Of a stretch of 64,000 bases of DNA, positions 54,023-64,000 are shown in pieces. Both the position numbers and the translations under genes were made by a program. This DNA is from Mycocentrospora acerina (Eukaryota > Ascomycota > Dothideomycetes > Pleosporales). Position 1 is the first letter of the stretch, and each line of letters opens with the position of its first letter. The stretch lies in assembly GCA_022701365.1 (NCBI GenBank), contig JAKUHH010000395.1:248001-312000 (forward strand), given 5' to 3'. The notes below the pieces were generated by a model. That model had not been told where the DNA came from and did no database searches. It was given only the letters and a program-made list of their open reading frames with translations.

Positions 54023-56882
54023 ATGTTCAACCGAGACCGCCTCCCAGGCCTGCCTGGCCGTTCCTCACAACCACCTCCGCAGCCGCAGTACGACGGACGA
54101 CAGCAGCCCCCTCCACAACAGGCACCTGGATACCCGGATAGTAGGATGGCAGGCTATGACAATCGGCAGCCTGCCGGATATGGCGCTCCTCAGCAACGGG
54201 CTCCTGCACGAGGACCCCCCAGCGGAGGCAGACAGCTGAGGCCGATTAAGAGCCCTGGAGGCAACGCCTACGCCTTTGGCAACTTGTACGCGGACACTAG
54301 GCTGTTTCGTAGATGTTGAGTTGCTGCTAATATATCTTCAGGGTCGCCGTGTCTCCCCAGGACTTCCCGCCTTCGCAGGACGGATCAGACATTTACATTT
54401 TGCTAAACGGCAACTACGTCCTCTCTGCACGGCCTACCCAGGGCTGCCAGCCCGGTGAGATTGGTCTCACTGACGCCCAGCGAACGTGGGCCGGTATATC
54501 GCTTGGCCCTCAGGATATTGTCACAGTACAACCTTACGATGCTTTTGGCCAGGGCGGCGGACAATCGTATTTGGGGGCGGTCGAGGTCGAAGTTGGATTT
54601 GCCGCTAGGAAGACAACGGAGACGCCGTATGATCAGGATGAGCTTGCGACTCAGTTTAAAAAGGTAAAGCATAGCCCTCCGTTTGAGTGAGCTTTCAAGG
54701 ATACGGAGACCTGATCGAAATCTTGGCTCTTGACTGTACTGTCGCATGCGCCAGGATGGTCAAGGTGATGTGACTTGGAGAAAGCAATCTACTCTACATG
54801 TCGCATTCAGCACTGGACAGTAAGGCTGACTTTGTCTAGAACTTTGAGAACCAAGTACTTGCCCCTGGCCAACAGCTCCTCTTGGATATTAAGAACATCC
54901 CCCTGAGAATGTCGATACGGACCGTACAATTGGTAGACCTGTCAATGGAAAAGTCGGAGGATGCTGCACCCCCTATTACAGATCCAAGGGCACGCGGAAT
55001 CCTGACGAGACACACCACGGTTGATTTCTTCAAGGATGCTCGAACAGACATCAAACTCAAGTCATCCAACAGGCGACCTGCAGCCAACTCGATTGTTCAA
55101 CCGGGATTCAAATTCGAAGACATGGGCATTGGTGGCCTGGATAATGAGTTTAGTGCCATTTTCCGAAGAGCTTTTGCGTCTCGCATCTTTCCTCCGGGTC
55201 TAGTGGAGAAGCTCGGTATTCAGCACGTCCGTGGTATTCTTCTGTATGGTCCTCCTGGTACAGGAAAAACTTTGATTGCTCGTCAAATCGGTAAAATGCT
55301 CAACTCTAGGGAGCCCAAGGTCATCAATGGTCCAGAAGTTTTGAATAAGTACGTCGGTCAGTCTGAAGAGAATATCCGCAAGCTTTTCGCCGATGCGGAG
55401 AAGGAATCCAAAGAAAAGGGCGACGAGAGCGGTCTTCACATCATCATCTTCGACGAGCTTGACGCCGTCTGCAAACAGAGAGGGTCGGGCGCCGGTGGCG
55501 GTACAGGTGTCGGCGATAGTGTTGTCAACCAGCTTCTCTCCAAGTTGGATGGTGTGGATCAGCTGAACAACATTCTTCTCATCGGTATGACCAATCGAAT
55601 GGACATGATCGATGAGGCCCTGCTACGTTCTGGGCGTCTCGAGGTGCACATGGAGATTTCCCTGCCAGATGAGTCAGGACGAGCGCAGATTCTTAAGATT
55701 CACACAACGAAGATGCGCAACAATGATGTCCTTGGACCGGATGTCAATGTTGAAGAGCTCGCCAGACTCACAAAGAATTTCTCGGGTGCTGAGCTCAGTG
55801 GTTTGGTGAAAGCTGCATCATCATTTGCTTTCAGCCGACACATCAAAGTCGGAACCATGGCGGCTATCAACCCAGATGTTGAAAACATGAAGGTCGGACG
55901 TGCGGACTTCATGGCCGCCCTGGAAGAAGTGAAGCCGCTCTTCGGTGTTGCTGAAGAAGAGCTGGGCAAGCGCCTATTGAGAGGTGTAATCCACTTCTCG
56001 CCTTTCATCAAGGACATTTTGGAGGAAGGGCGTCTTTACATCAACCAGGTCCGGAAACCAGATTCTACGCCAATTCTCTCTGTTGCGCTACACGGCCCAC
56101 CTGGAAGCGGGAAAACAGCCCTCGCAGCAAAGATGGCCATGGATTCCGAGTTTCCATTCATCAAACTTATTTCACCCGAGGATATGGTCGGCTTTAGTGA
56201 GATGCAGAAGGTACAACAGCTCGACAAGACGTTCCGAGATGCATATAAAAGTCCTCTAAGCGTCATTGTGATTGACAATATTGAGATGCTCGTCGACTGG
56301 GTACCAATCGGGCCTCGCTTTAGCAACTCTGTGTTGGTTGCCCTGAAGATTCTGCTGGAGAAGCAGCCACCAAAGGTAAGCACAAACAGCAAGCCGCTCT
56401 CTTGTATTTATGCTCGGACATGTTCAGTGTTTGTTGTGAATTTTTATATTCACGCCTCAAGTGAGGTCGGGAACATTCAAGCCGATCCACTGAGAGCTGG
56501 CGATAGCTGACAATTGTGTATTTCAACAAGAGCTAATTTTACCTAGGGCCGCCGACTTTTGATCTTTGCAACCACTACAGAGCGTTCTGTCCTTACCCAA
56601 CTCGATCTCTTCAGCCGCTTCGATGCTGAGATTGCGGTACCGAATGTCAACTCGCAGGCTGAGCTTGCACACATCCTGGCAGAATCCGGCGCGTTCTCAG
56701 ATCGCGATCAGCAGCGCGCCATTGCAGAGATTCAGGAGATTACCGGTCGCCAGGAGATTGGTGTAGGTATTAAGAAGATCTTGACTGGTATTGAGACTGC
56801 GAAGCAGGACCAGGATGTACCGGGCCGCTTCGCAAGGGTCATGTCGCGGGCCATTGCAGCCAACACGGGTGCATACAACTAA
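54023..56882 (+). CDS. SEC18: Vesicle-fusing ATPase Sec18/NSF
   Basis: Four exons, 54023-54285, 54342-54663, 54840-56375 and 56547-56882, give 818 residues. A Pro/Gln/Gly-rich N-terminal extension (about 75 residues) precedes the NSF N domain. D1 has Walker A GPPGTGKT at 332-339 and Walker B IIIFDELDA (Asp400, Glu401) with the second-region MTNRMDMIDEALLRSGR. D2 has GPPGSGKT at 614-621 and VIVIDNIEML. The hexamer takes SNARE complexes apart after membrane fusion, with alpha-SNAP. Introns 2 and 3 are 176 and 171 nt, about three times the window's norm. The Pro/Gln-rich N-terminus is typical of filamentous fungi. Confidence 0.96.
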
Positions 56883-58900
56883 GTATCTTTGTAAATATAC
56901 ACATATAAAGCCATTGAAGTAAATGTGCTACAAGGCGCAGAATGGGTATTGAATTGGTCTGGCGATCAAACTTGCGGTAGACCACAGCCTTTCTAGACAT
57001 GTAGATGACATCAAAGCGTGTTACCTCCGTTCTCCAATCTTCAGTGTAAGGCTTCCTTCCAGGCCACAAAGATATGCATCCCATTTCCTGCATGCACGGA
57101 GATCATTCTTCATGTTCGCTGCTTTTAAGCACCAACGCATCATTTCGCAACACAATCCACACCTCGAGTTTTCTCCCTTTCACACCCGTCCATTTACAAC
57201 CTCTGATATACATACCCCTTCTTCACCCTGCACCCAACTCGTCGCACTACATTCAATCCACACGCTGTTCCACAACCGCTCGTCAATGTCAGACCGCATC
57301 CGCTTAACCTCGCATTGACACTCGACGCCACTGTCCCACCGCGTGGTCCTTTCTCTCCCTCCCCCTCCCCCTCCCTCCCCTATCACGAGCACTCACCCAC
57401 CCAACCACCCACGAGAAACAAACTCTTCGTCGCACACCGGTTCCCCTGCCATCGGAAACGAGCAAATTGACAAGGCGGTGACTCCTCGGGTCTCTCTTGG
57501 TGAGTCCCCGCAATCCGACCGTGCAGATCGTGTGTGCTACGTTTGGGTCTGGGATGCGCCATGCGTTTCCCGACAAGAGACGGGTTTTGTGTCGTACGAA
57601 AGGGCAACTGGGTATTTCTGTTTGGGTGGAGATGTTGTGCGACGGGGTGGGCTGGCGTTTGGCTGAGTCGTTTGGGAGGGCGGGGGGCGTGTGAAGTTGA
57701 GCAGAGTTTTGGAGTTTTACATGTTTTTTTTTCTTCTTCTTTCCAACACCGTAGACGCTTGTTCATACAAGATTGAGGTTGAGGTGGGTATGCTGGAGTT
57801 TTCGACGTTGTGAGTGAGTGGTAAGATTGGCTTGTAAAGTGAAGAGCATGGCATGTACACTTGTGGACACGACAGTGGGGTATAGTTTCAGATGGCGAGA
57901 CAGTGGCAGGATAGCATTGTGTTACAATTTTTTGGACGGCGATTAACTCTGTAGAGAAACATTTATGCCACGGCCTTGCTGATCGAGATCGAAGCTTCAG
58001 ATGGCGAGAGAGAAGTGGGAGGTGAGAGGTGAGATACGAGAATGAGTGCACCCCGAACGCTCCCTACACTGATCTCGGCTATGCATCACATGAGGGGCTG
58101 ATTATTTTCGTCGTCATATTTACACAACAGAGAGTTTTGGTCGTACGACAGCACGCTTACGCACTCCCTTCACACGAGTTGGGGCGAGAATCATTCAATC
58201 ACAAGGCTTGATATATTGCGTTTCCTAGCCGAGACGACACATTGACGAGCCACTCATTAAGGGAGCAACCATTGTTAAAATTCATATACAGATTGTCAAA
58301 TGAAAAACACGAGTATGAAAGAAAACAGGAAAAGTACAACCCAGACCTCAGACCCCAGTCAGTTCTGCGTGTGGCTACAAGAGCCACGTGTGCCTGCACC
58401 TTCCAACGCCTTAGGAAACATGAGACACGCCAACACCCCAAGTCTCTTGCCCAGTCCCCACAACTATTTGTCCCGCCCTAGTCGAATCAGGCGTACCCGC
58501 CAGTTCGCTGTTCGCGCAGGAACACTAGACCGCTCGCAAGAAGCCACGCTCTTTGCCGCGTTGTTCCCACTTGAAAGGCCGCTATTCGCTCGGTAGATAC
58601 CAAGCGTACGGTGCTGCAGCGGGCCGCACCGCTTTACATTAGGTTTGAAAAGCAAGATGGGGCGTGGGCGCTAAAAGCGGCGAGGCCATGCGCGAGGGGT
58701 GGAGCGGAGTGGAGCGGAGACCAGGGACGTCAGTTCATGACGCCCCCATACATATTGGGGTATTGTACGTGATTTGAAATGATAGGAAAGTAATAGTAAT
58801 CCCAGAAATGATGTGAAATACATAGCCGCCATGACTTTTGGGAGAAAATTTGAAAAATGGTTAGAGAATCGTCCACAGTGCCCAGTGGCGTATTCGTAGT
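56883..58900. other. Long intergenic region
   Basis: 2 kb with no gene I can support. A strongly pyrimidine-rich stretch (about 57335-57385, CCCTCC-type runs) looks like the upstream part of a transcription unit, but no frame downstream reads as protein. Overlapping open frames on both strands at 57300-58050 are of chance type. Confidence 0.4.
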
Positions 58901-59596
58901 CTAGTAGTCGACAGTTGCTGGGTATCGTCCCTGAGCGGATTTGAATTGCTCGGGATATTTGCGTGCCGCTCGCTCGTTCAGTACACTGTGAGCGTGATTA
59001 GCTCAAAGGCCGTGAGTTTGTTGCTGTGAGGCACTTACTCCACTCGCTTCTGCGTCCATTGTAGATCTTGCTGCACCTCCTTTGCGGCTCTCATACCATC
59101 CGCAAAGTTTGCTCGTGCACCTGCCAATCGTCGCTGAGCAAGTGCCTGCAATTCAAGGAGCTCGCGGTGTTTGGCATTGAGTTCACCAGATCTGCGCGTT
59201 TGTCAGCTCCCGTGTGCTCACCGCTACTACGCCATTAGAGGCCGCCGAAAGGAGTTTAGGAACTCACGTTTGCGCCTGCTTCGCTAAACTACGATCTAGC
59301 GGTAATGGGTCGAATGAACCGTTGAGACGATTGCCCATGTATTCCAGGAGATCGACGCTGGCGGCACCGCTGGCCGACTCATAATCGCTCGCACTGCCGG
59401 CATAGTTGCTTGAAGCTGCTGATGGCTCGTAAGAAGGAACGCCAGAAGTTGTGATACTATCTGGAGCCTCGGGTGGCGATCCAGATACACGTCCGTAGCT
59501 GTGTTGAGGCGGGTAGTAGTGGTTGTAACCTGGCTTTTGAGGCACGCTAATGGGGTACGAAGTCGACGGGTAGGAGGTGTAATATGTGGCAGGCAT
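58901..59596 (-). CDS. KXD1: KxDL-motif protein, BLOC-1 related subunit KXD1
   Basis: Three exons on the minus strand, 59596-59268, 59191-59039 and 58985-58901, encode 188 residues. The N-terminal half is low-complexity (Tyr/Pro/Ser-rich: YYTSYPSTSYPISVPQKPGY). The C-terminal half is a coiled coil with the KxDL family pattern: TSGELNAKHRELLELQALA, RRLAGARANFADGMRAAKEV, QQDLQWTQKRVDVLNERAA and RKYPEQF. In yeast and animals KXD1 belongs to the BLOC-1 complex acting in endosome/lysosome sorting. The Lys-x-Asp-Leu core is degenerate here (KEVQQDL). Intron 1 is 76 nt and intron 2 is 53 nt. Confidence 0.88.
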
Positions 59597-62500
59597 GATG
59601 AAATGATTACAACAGGTAAGTTCAGTCGAGAATTGAATCAGATATTCAGAAAATTGGTACAGGTCGTCGTAGATATAGTGTCGCTGTGATGGAAGATGGG
59701 TAGTGTGCAAACCCAAGTGAGCCGGAGTTAGATGATAGTGAAATGATGGAGTAAATATTGATGATGTGCAAACGGCTGAAGTGAAGGAGAGATGTCCAGA
59801 AAGCATTGATGGCCTCCTTTTATACCTCTATCGGTAGAGACGGGGTGGATAATGGTCAACGGGCATAGCACTGACCCTCTCATGCCGTCTCCTCTTTGTG
59901 ACCCCGCCCGCTGATGATAAACCTGCATAGTCTTACATCCACTGAGGTCTCTTGCCGCAGGATCCGTCCTTGGAAACCGTCATTTAGACTGGGCTGGAAG
60001 ATTGCTCAAGCCATAGACCGCAGCCGATCCACGATGACTCGGCAGAATGGTGAGCTCAACACGAAGCCAATTGGCCAAGACGAGCAGCTAGTGAATTAAA
60101 TATTCAGCCGGTATCAGCAAGAAGACCTAACGGAGCGAATTGGCGAACAATGGCAGTTGGGCGGAAATTTAGGAGCATTACCGTCAATGACCGGTAGCAC
60201 TGCATCAGTAAAGACGACAGGGTATAACAATTACACCAAACGCAGGCACCCATGTCATGGCAAAAGCAGCGGCAGAAGCTTAGTGCAAGTGCATGGATAG
60301 CCTCCCTGACAGGCATGCTAGTTGAAAGTGTTGTCAAGATGATGCGTTGGCTCGACAAGCACGCCAGCGGCTTTGGGCATGCAATCTGGAAAAGGCATGT
60401 GGAGAAGCAACACGGTCCACTAGGAAGCGACAGACTGGTGGCGGAGCCCGTTTGTAAGAATCTATGCAAGACTGCGCCCACCCCGGCCGTGCAGCGTTGT
60501 GGGTGGACAACATTCTTGCGTATGATAATTGTTGTCATGAATTGTCGTCGAGAAAAGTTTCGGTCCGGCGAAAACCCCGCTACTCTGCCCCTCCATCCAT
60601 GCCCAGTGGTGCGTCATCCTCGCAGGAACCTATACGGACAAAGCAAACAATGGTCAATTGGTTGTATTGGCGAACACAACGTCTTATGCAAGCCAAACTT
60701 GGCGCTTCCGGTGGCCCAAGGTCGAAGCTGATCCCTGTCTCGGGCAACATTGCACAAAGCCAAAGCTGGGGCTTCCCAGACGTTCCTATCAGAATGGCGG
60801 GTTCATGCAAAAGTAGCCTTGGTGGCGGTGAACGAGCTTGTCTAGCTCCATTGCCCCATGTGACCATTGCTGATATGCACGCAATGCACCTAACATACGG
60901 ATCTAGTTTACCGTCTTATTTTCTCCCGACTTCAGCTACTTCGATAGAAAATTTATCCCATACAGCTCAGTAGATCTACAAGTTGTATTTTCACTGTGTT
61001 ACTGTAGTAATTGAATATTTGTTCGAGACAGGGCTTCTATAAGAGAATAGACTGATTCTCTTTCAAACCAGGCCAGAGCGACTATCATTAAAAATGGCTT
61101 CTCCATCTGCACAAGCATAATTTTGAGTCGATTATGTACTATGACAAACGAAGCAACCACGTGAATCCTGTACGACAGGCCACAAGAGGTACAGGGGCAT
61201 ACACCACCATAACTATGGATGTCAGCCATTAAACGTGTACCCGCCAATGACAAATTGGGACGTTGAATTAGGTGGACTTATACGCAGGAACTATGCACCC
61301 AACGAACTGGGAGACTCATAGCGCTGTGCTAGTACGGATGTGCTACCGGGATCATGACAACGTAAGCGCATGCTCCACAGGTTCATATATGCGGGACTCC
61401 AGAGATCAGGAATCATATGCTTGGAGTCCGCCTAAGACTGCCCCATACGGATAACGATGCTTCTTGACAGCGGGAACAGGGACACCCTGCAGCCGGCGCC
61501 TAATTGTGTCATTCTACCAATCGTTGGACCAGAAGTATTGAGCTCAACCAATACGAATTGTTACCAAAGCCTGGATTAAGAAGACTCAATCGATATGCTT
61601 CTTGTCAAGGCTGAACATTGTCGTAGAAGCTGTACAACTCGTAGCTTTGTATAAGTAGCAAGATACGACTATTTTAGGGCTGATTGAGCAACAAGGTTTT
61701 ATCCTCTCGTACGGTTGGTGATGGATCAATCATAGTGTATAAATTCTTGTCGGTACCCCAAAATCGTAAACGACCCAAAATCAGCAGCTCCAGAGACCAT
61801 TGGCCGACCGAAAACATGCCTGGAGGTCAAGCACATGTTTCTGCGATTTATCTCGAAGTCCAAGCAGTTTGGAAAGGCAGTAATATTTGTCTGACGGTAT
61901 CATGAAGAGGTAGCTAGGGTAAGCCGGGATTCTGTAGTAACAAGTCGAGTCCTGATGGAGCGTTTCAACGTGAGCACCCAGATCTGGCAAGATCATGGAA
62001 ACGAATATTTTCTCAAACTCTCTCGGATTTTGGCAGAGATTCAACTTTTTTTACTATAATAAGCTCTTGGCTCTATTTCAGCTATTGGCTGAGGCAAATT
62101 GTTGGCACGTCTTCCATATTTGTATATCAGATCGAGCACAAACAAGCCAACAACCTGTAGATTCCACAGTTAGATTCGCATCTTAGAACATGGGCCCGAA
62201 ACACATCCGCTGCTGGTTCGGAAATCGAAAAGGAGCGCTCTTTTGTCATCATTGCAATTGAGTGCAAATGAGAACGGAGGTACTAGAACACATCGAATCT
62301 CGTTTTCCTAAACATCCTACGTGCAATATACTATGCATACTAAAGCTTTTTCATGTCTGAGTCTGTGGGCGGTCGCGGGAAACCATGAGCTAGAATAGAG
62401 CAACTAGTATTCTTGGGTATATTGCCTTGAGATGGTTCCAAATGTTGAACCCGACTCAGCGTGAGAAGCATTGCCTGTATGAGCGTAAAAAACAAAAGCT

Positions 62501-62598
62501 ATGGTGAGTAGTATAATTTGCTTGCTCAACTACATCACGTCTTCTGCTGATATGTTAGCTCATGTAAAAGGATATTTAACCAGACTTACTGTGTATTT
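59597..62598. other. Gene-poor, AT-rich stretch
   Basis: 3 kb with no convincing gene. The frame at 60252-60731 (plus) is open for 159 codons but reads like random translation with many Cys, Trp and Arg, and competing frames overlap it. From about 61000 the DNA becomes AT-rich, consistent with decayed repeats, but I cannot identify a transposon protein. Confidence 0.4.
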
Positions 62599-63120
62599 TT
62601 AATTTCCTCCCTTCATGAAGCTTTCCCACGGGTCTTCCACAAAGCTAGGCAGGAAATAGGCTGTATCGCCATTCTCATCTTTGACGCCAGACCGAAGAGT
62701 ATTTAACTCACTACGGGATATGGAAGGTCCGCCGAAAGTTAACATCTCCGTAGCTGATGGATTCACTGGGGGTGTGGCTTTCTGGACGTGCTGAATATCG
62801 GAAGAGAGTTCTGGAAGCGTTTGACCACGAGCTAAGAAGCTGGCGAGGCCCGTGGCCGCTTGTGGCTTCTGTGTCTTTTTTTGCGATTGAACTTGCGTGG
62901 TTTGATGTATAGGACCGGCCATTGAGACAAATTCTGCATCCTCGACATCTTTTTGTTCACCAGTTGCCGTAATTTTCGTTCTTACTCCTAATTTGGTGGT
63001 GTTGGCCCCGCTGGCATCGACCTTAGTTTTCGGTGAATTCGTCTGGTCGTATTTCCTCTTTTTGGTTCCGCCAAAGGATGAGAACCCCATTGCGGCAGCG
63101 ATATCGTCGTCTTCCTCCAT
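62599..63120 (-). CDS. Conserved-looking protein of unknown function, 173 aa
   Basis: Single exon beginning MEEDDDIAAAMGFSSFGGTKKRKYD. An acidic start, an FSSFGG element and a basic KKRKY cluster (a possible nuclear localisation signal) are followed by a polar middle. A short Ala/Gly-Leu helix (QAATGLASFLARG) and an aromatic, acidic C-terminus (YFLPSFVEDPWESFMKGGN) come last. The layout of a disordered protein with short conserved motifs at both ends suggests a nuclear binding partner. No family is recognised and there is no signal peptide or membrane helix. Confidence 0.7.
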   Translation of the reverse strand: MEEDDDIAAAMGFSSFGGTKKRKYDQTNSPKTKVDASGANTTKLGVRTKITATGEQKDVEDAEFVSMAGPIHQTTQVQSQKKTQKPQAATGLASFLARGQTLPELSSDIQHVQKATPPVNPSATEMLTFGGPSISRSELNTLRSGVKDENGDTAYFLPSFVEDPWESFMKGGN

Positions 63121-63498
63121 AATGAAACTATCGAGGTGATTGCTCGATCAGCAGCAAGAGTTGTAGAGAGGCGGAGAATGTCGTGAGAGAATGCACTTAG
63201 GTAATGGCGCTAGATATTAGCGTGCAGCTTCCATCAAGAGCGTTCCGCTTCGAGTCTCTATTGACAGGCCTCAGAACGATCACCTTGAGCTTGGAAGACA
63301 AGCTTGGTGTTCGGTATACGCGACAGTGCATATGCGTGCTCGATGCAGGGATCTCAACATTGATGAATATGATATGGCTGAGGCTTGGCATGGACGTCAT
63401 GCTTGGAGCTTAGACAGGCGCCAGAGCATCGCGTCGCGCCTCTTACTCCGACCAAGTCCAAGCAACCTACAAGGCTTTAATATTGTCACGCATTAATA

Positions 63499-63687
63499 AT
63501 GAGCGAGTCTTTTCAGACTCCGGCGCAGCGGCGCTATCTGCGACCTAGCGTAAGCCTCTCTGCTCCAGAGGATATAGGGCTAGGTATCTTCGGTGCTCAC
63601 CGTACGACGGTAGAAAATGCGCACAAGATCCTGAAGCAACACAGAATATGCGAGACATACAAGGTAGAAAAGCTAACCAGATAATAT
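63499..63687 (+). other. Possible degenerate transposase N-terminal helix-turn-helix
   Basis: The open frame begins MSESFQTPAQRRYLR and continues GIFGAHRTTVENAHKILKQH, which resembles the N-terminal HTH of Tc1/mariner-type fungal transposases (QTPAQR and HRTTV elements). In the neighbouring frame AICDLA reads better for the middle, so one or more frameshifts seem present. It is followed within 20 bases by the BRE4-like start. It may be a short relic of a DNA transposon or chance resemblance; no inverted repeats were found. Confidence 0.3.
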
Positions 63688-63704
63688 AGCTACGGTCGGC
63701 GACT

Positions 63705-64000
63705 ATGATTCAACCAAAAACTGGCGAGCGCATCAAGAAAAACTTTACCCTTCGAAGATCCTACCATCGCCGAACCGAGTCCGCCGAGTTTCTACTCGCA
63801 CCAGGCGAGCACGATCCTACACGATATGAAGAGATGGGCAGGTTCGAGCGAATCCAGGCGGCTTGCAAGTACCGGACTCGACAAGCGTATGCATACGCAT
63901 CTTCTCCTACTGGTGTTGGAGTACTCAAGTGCTCGTTAGCATATATTCTGGGGTCGTTAGCTACATTCGTTCCTCAAATCGCTGGGTTGCTTGGAAAGAA
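63705..64000 (+). CDS. BRE4-like membrane protein (putative ER transporter 6TM N-terminal family), 5' part only
   Basis: An open frame from ATG 63705 runs off the window with no stop. It starts MIQPKTGERIKKNFTLRRSY, has a charged cytosolic region (EFLLAPGEHDPTRYEEMGRF) and then enters the first hydrophobic helix with YASSPTGVGVLKCSLAYILG and SLATFVPQIAGLLGK. The VLKCSLAYxLGSLATF motif is typical of the fungal brefeldin-A-sensitivity (BRE4)/aromatic-acid exporter-like family, polytopic proteins of about 1000 residues. The true start may be further upstream if a 5' exon exists; the region before it looks like transposon relic. Whether the gene is intact cannot be judged here. Confidence 0.7.
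   Translation, partial: MIQPKTGERIKKNFTLRRSYHRRTESAEFLLAPGEHDPTRYEEMGRFERIQAACKYRTRQAYAYASSPTGVGVLKCSLAYILGSLATFVPQIAGLLGK

Noticed and set aside
57383..58051. 222-codon minus-strand open frame
   Set aside because: No structured region, and overlapping plus-strand frames are equally long; looks like chance in GC-rich DNA.
60252..60731. 159-codon plus-strand open frame
   Set aside because: Cys/Trp/Arg-rich chance-type translation with competing frames; no family features.

Overview
The window is nuclear DNA of a filamentous ascomycete, most likely a Dothideomycete of the Pleosporales type. Short GT-AG introns (about 49-60 nt) interrupt almost every gene, promoters are pyrimidine-rich, and the families are fungal: a PTH11/rhodopsin-like receptor, a fungal O-methyltransferase, a secreted Gly/Gln-rich protein and a BRE4-like protein. 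The class-level placement is inferred from gene content and style, not from an alignment. Coding coordinates below span first to last coding base; exon limits were worked out by hand from splice sites, reading-frame continuity and family conservation.

Left part (1-11 kb), accessory in character: a decayed phosphotransferase (APH) pseudogene at the edge, then three co-directional genes (Rossmann NAD(P)-binding protein, seven-helix receptor-like protein, O-methyltransferase), then about 4 kb with no gene I can defend. An APC-family GABA/amino-acid permease with eight exons follows (10.97-13.13 kb).

Middle part (14-39 kb), housekeeping: a small conserved-looking gene inside microsatellite DNA (14.2-14.5 kb), trehalose-6-phosphate phosphatase Tps2, a non-canonical poly(A) polymerase-like nucleotidyltransferase, ubiquitin-conjugating enzyme Ubc4, glutaryl-CoA dehydrogenase, flap endonuclease FEN1 (with a 5-nt microexon and a GC-AG intron), a stack of unrelated microsatellites, a BRCT-domain gene broken by one extra base, an unrecognised 463-residue protein, and the beta subunit of AP-1. 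A probable 55-residue membrane protein whose first coding exon is only the ATG lies just beyond (38.99-39.27 kb).

Right part (40-64 kb): an F-box protein, the secreted Gly/Gln-rich protein, an ambiguous coding patch (43-44 kb), a PhzF-like protein, RNA polymerase subunit Rpb5 divergent from the PP2A methyltransferase Ppm1, checkpoint protein Mad1, a 2H phosphoesterase, Sec18/NSF, KXD1, an unknown nuclear-looking 173-residue protein, and at the right edge the start of a BRE4-like membrane protein behind a possible transposase relic.

The genes do not form one pathway. The only group suggesting a joint role is the NAD(P)-binding protein, receptor and O-methyltransferase trio at 2.2-6.7 kb, and it lacks any visible backbone enzyme of secondary metabolism. 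I see no CRISPR-like, defence or complete mobile system. The most interesting signals are small or hidden genes, odd gene structures (microexon, ATG-only exon, GC-AG intron) and two decayed genes.
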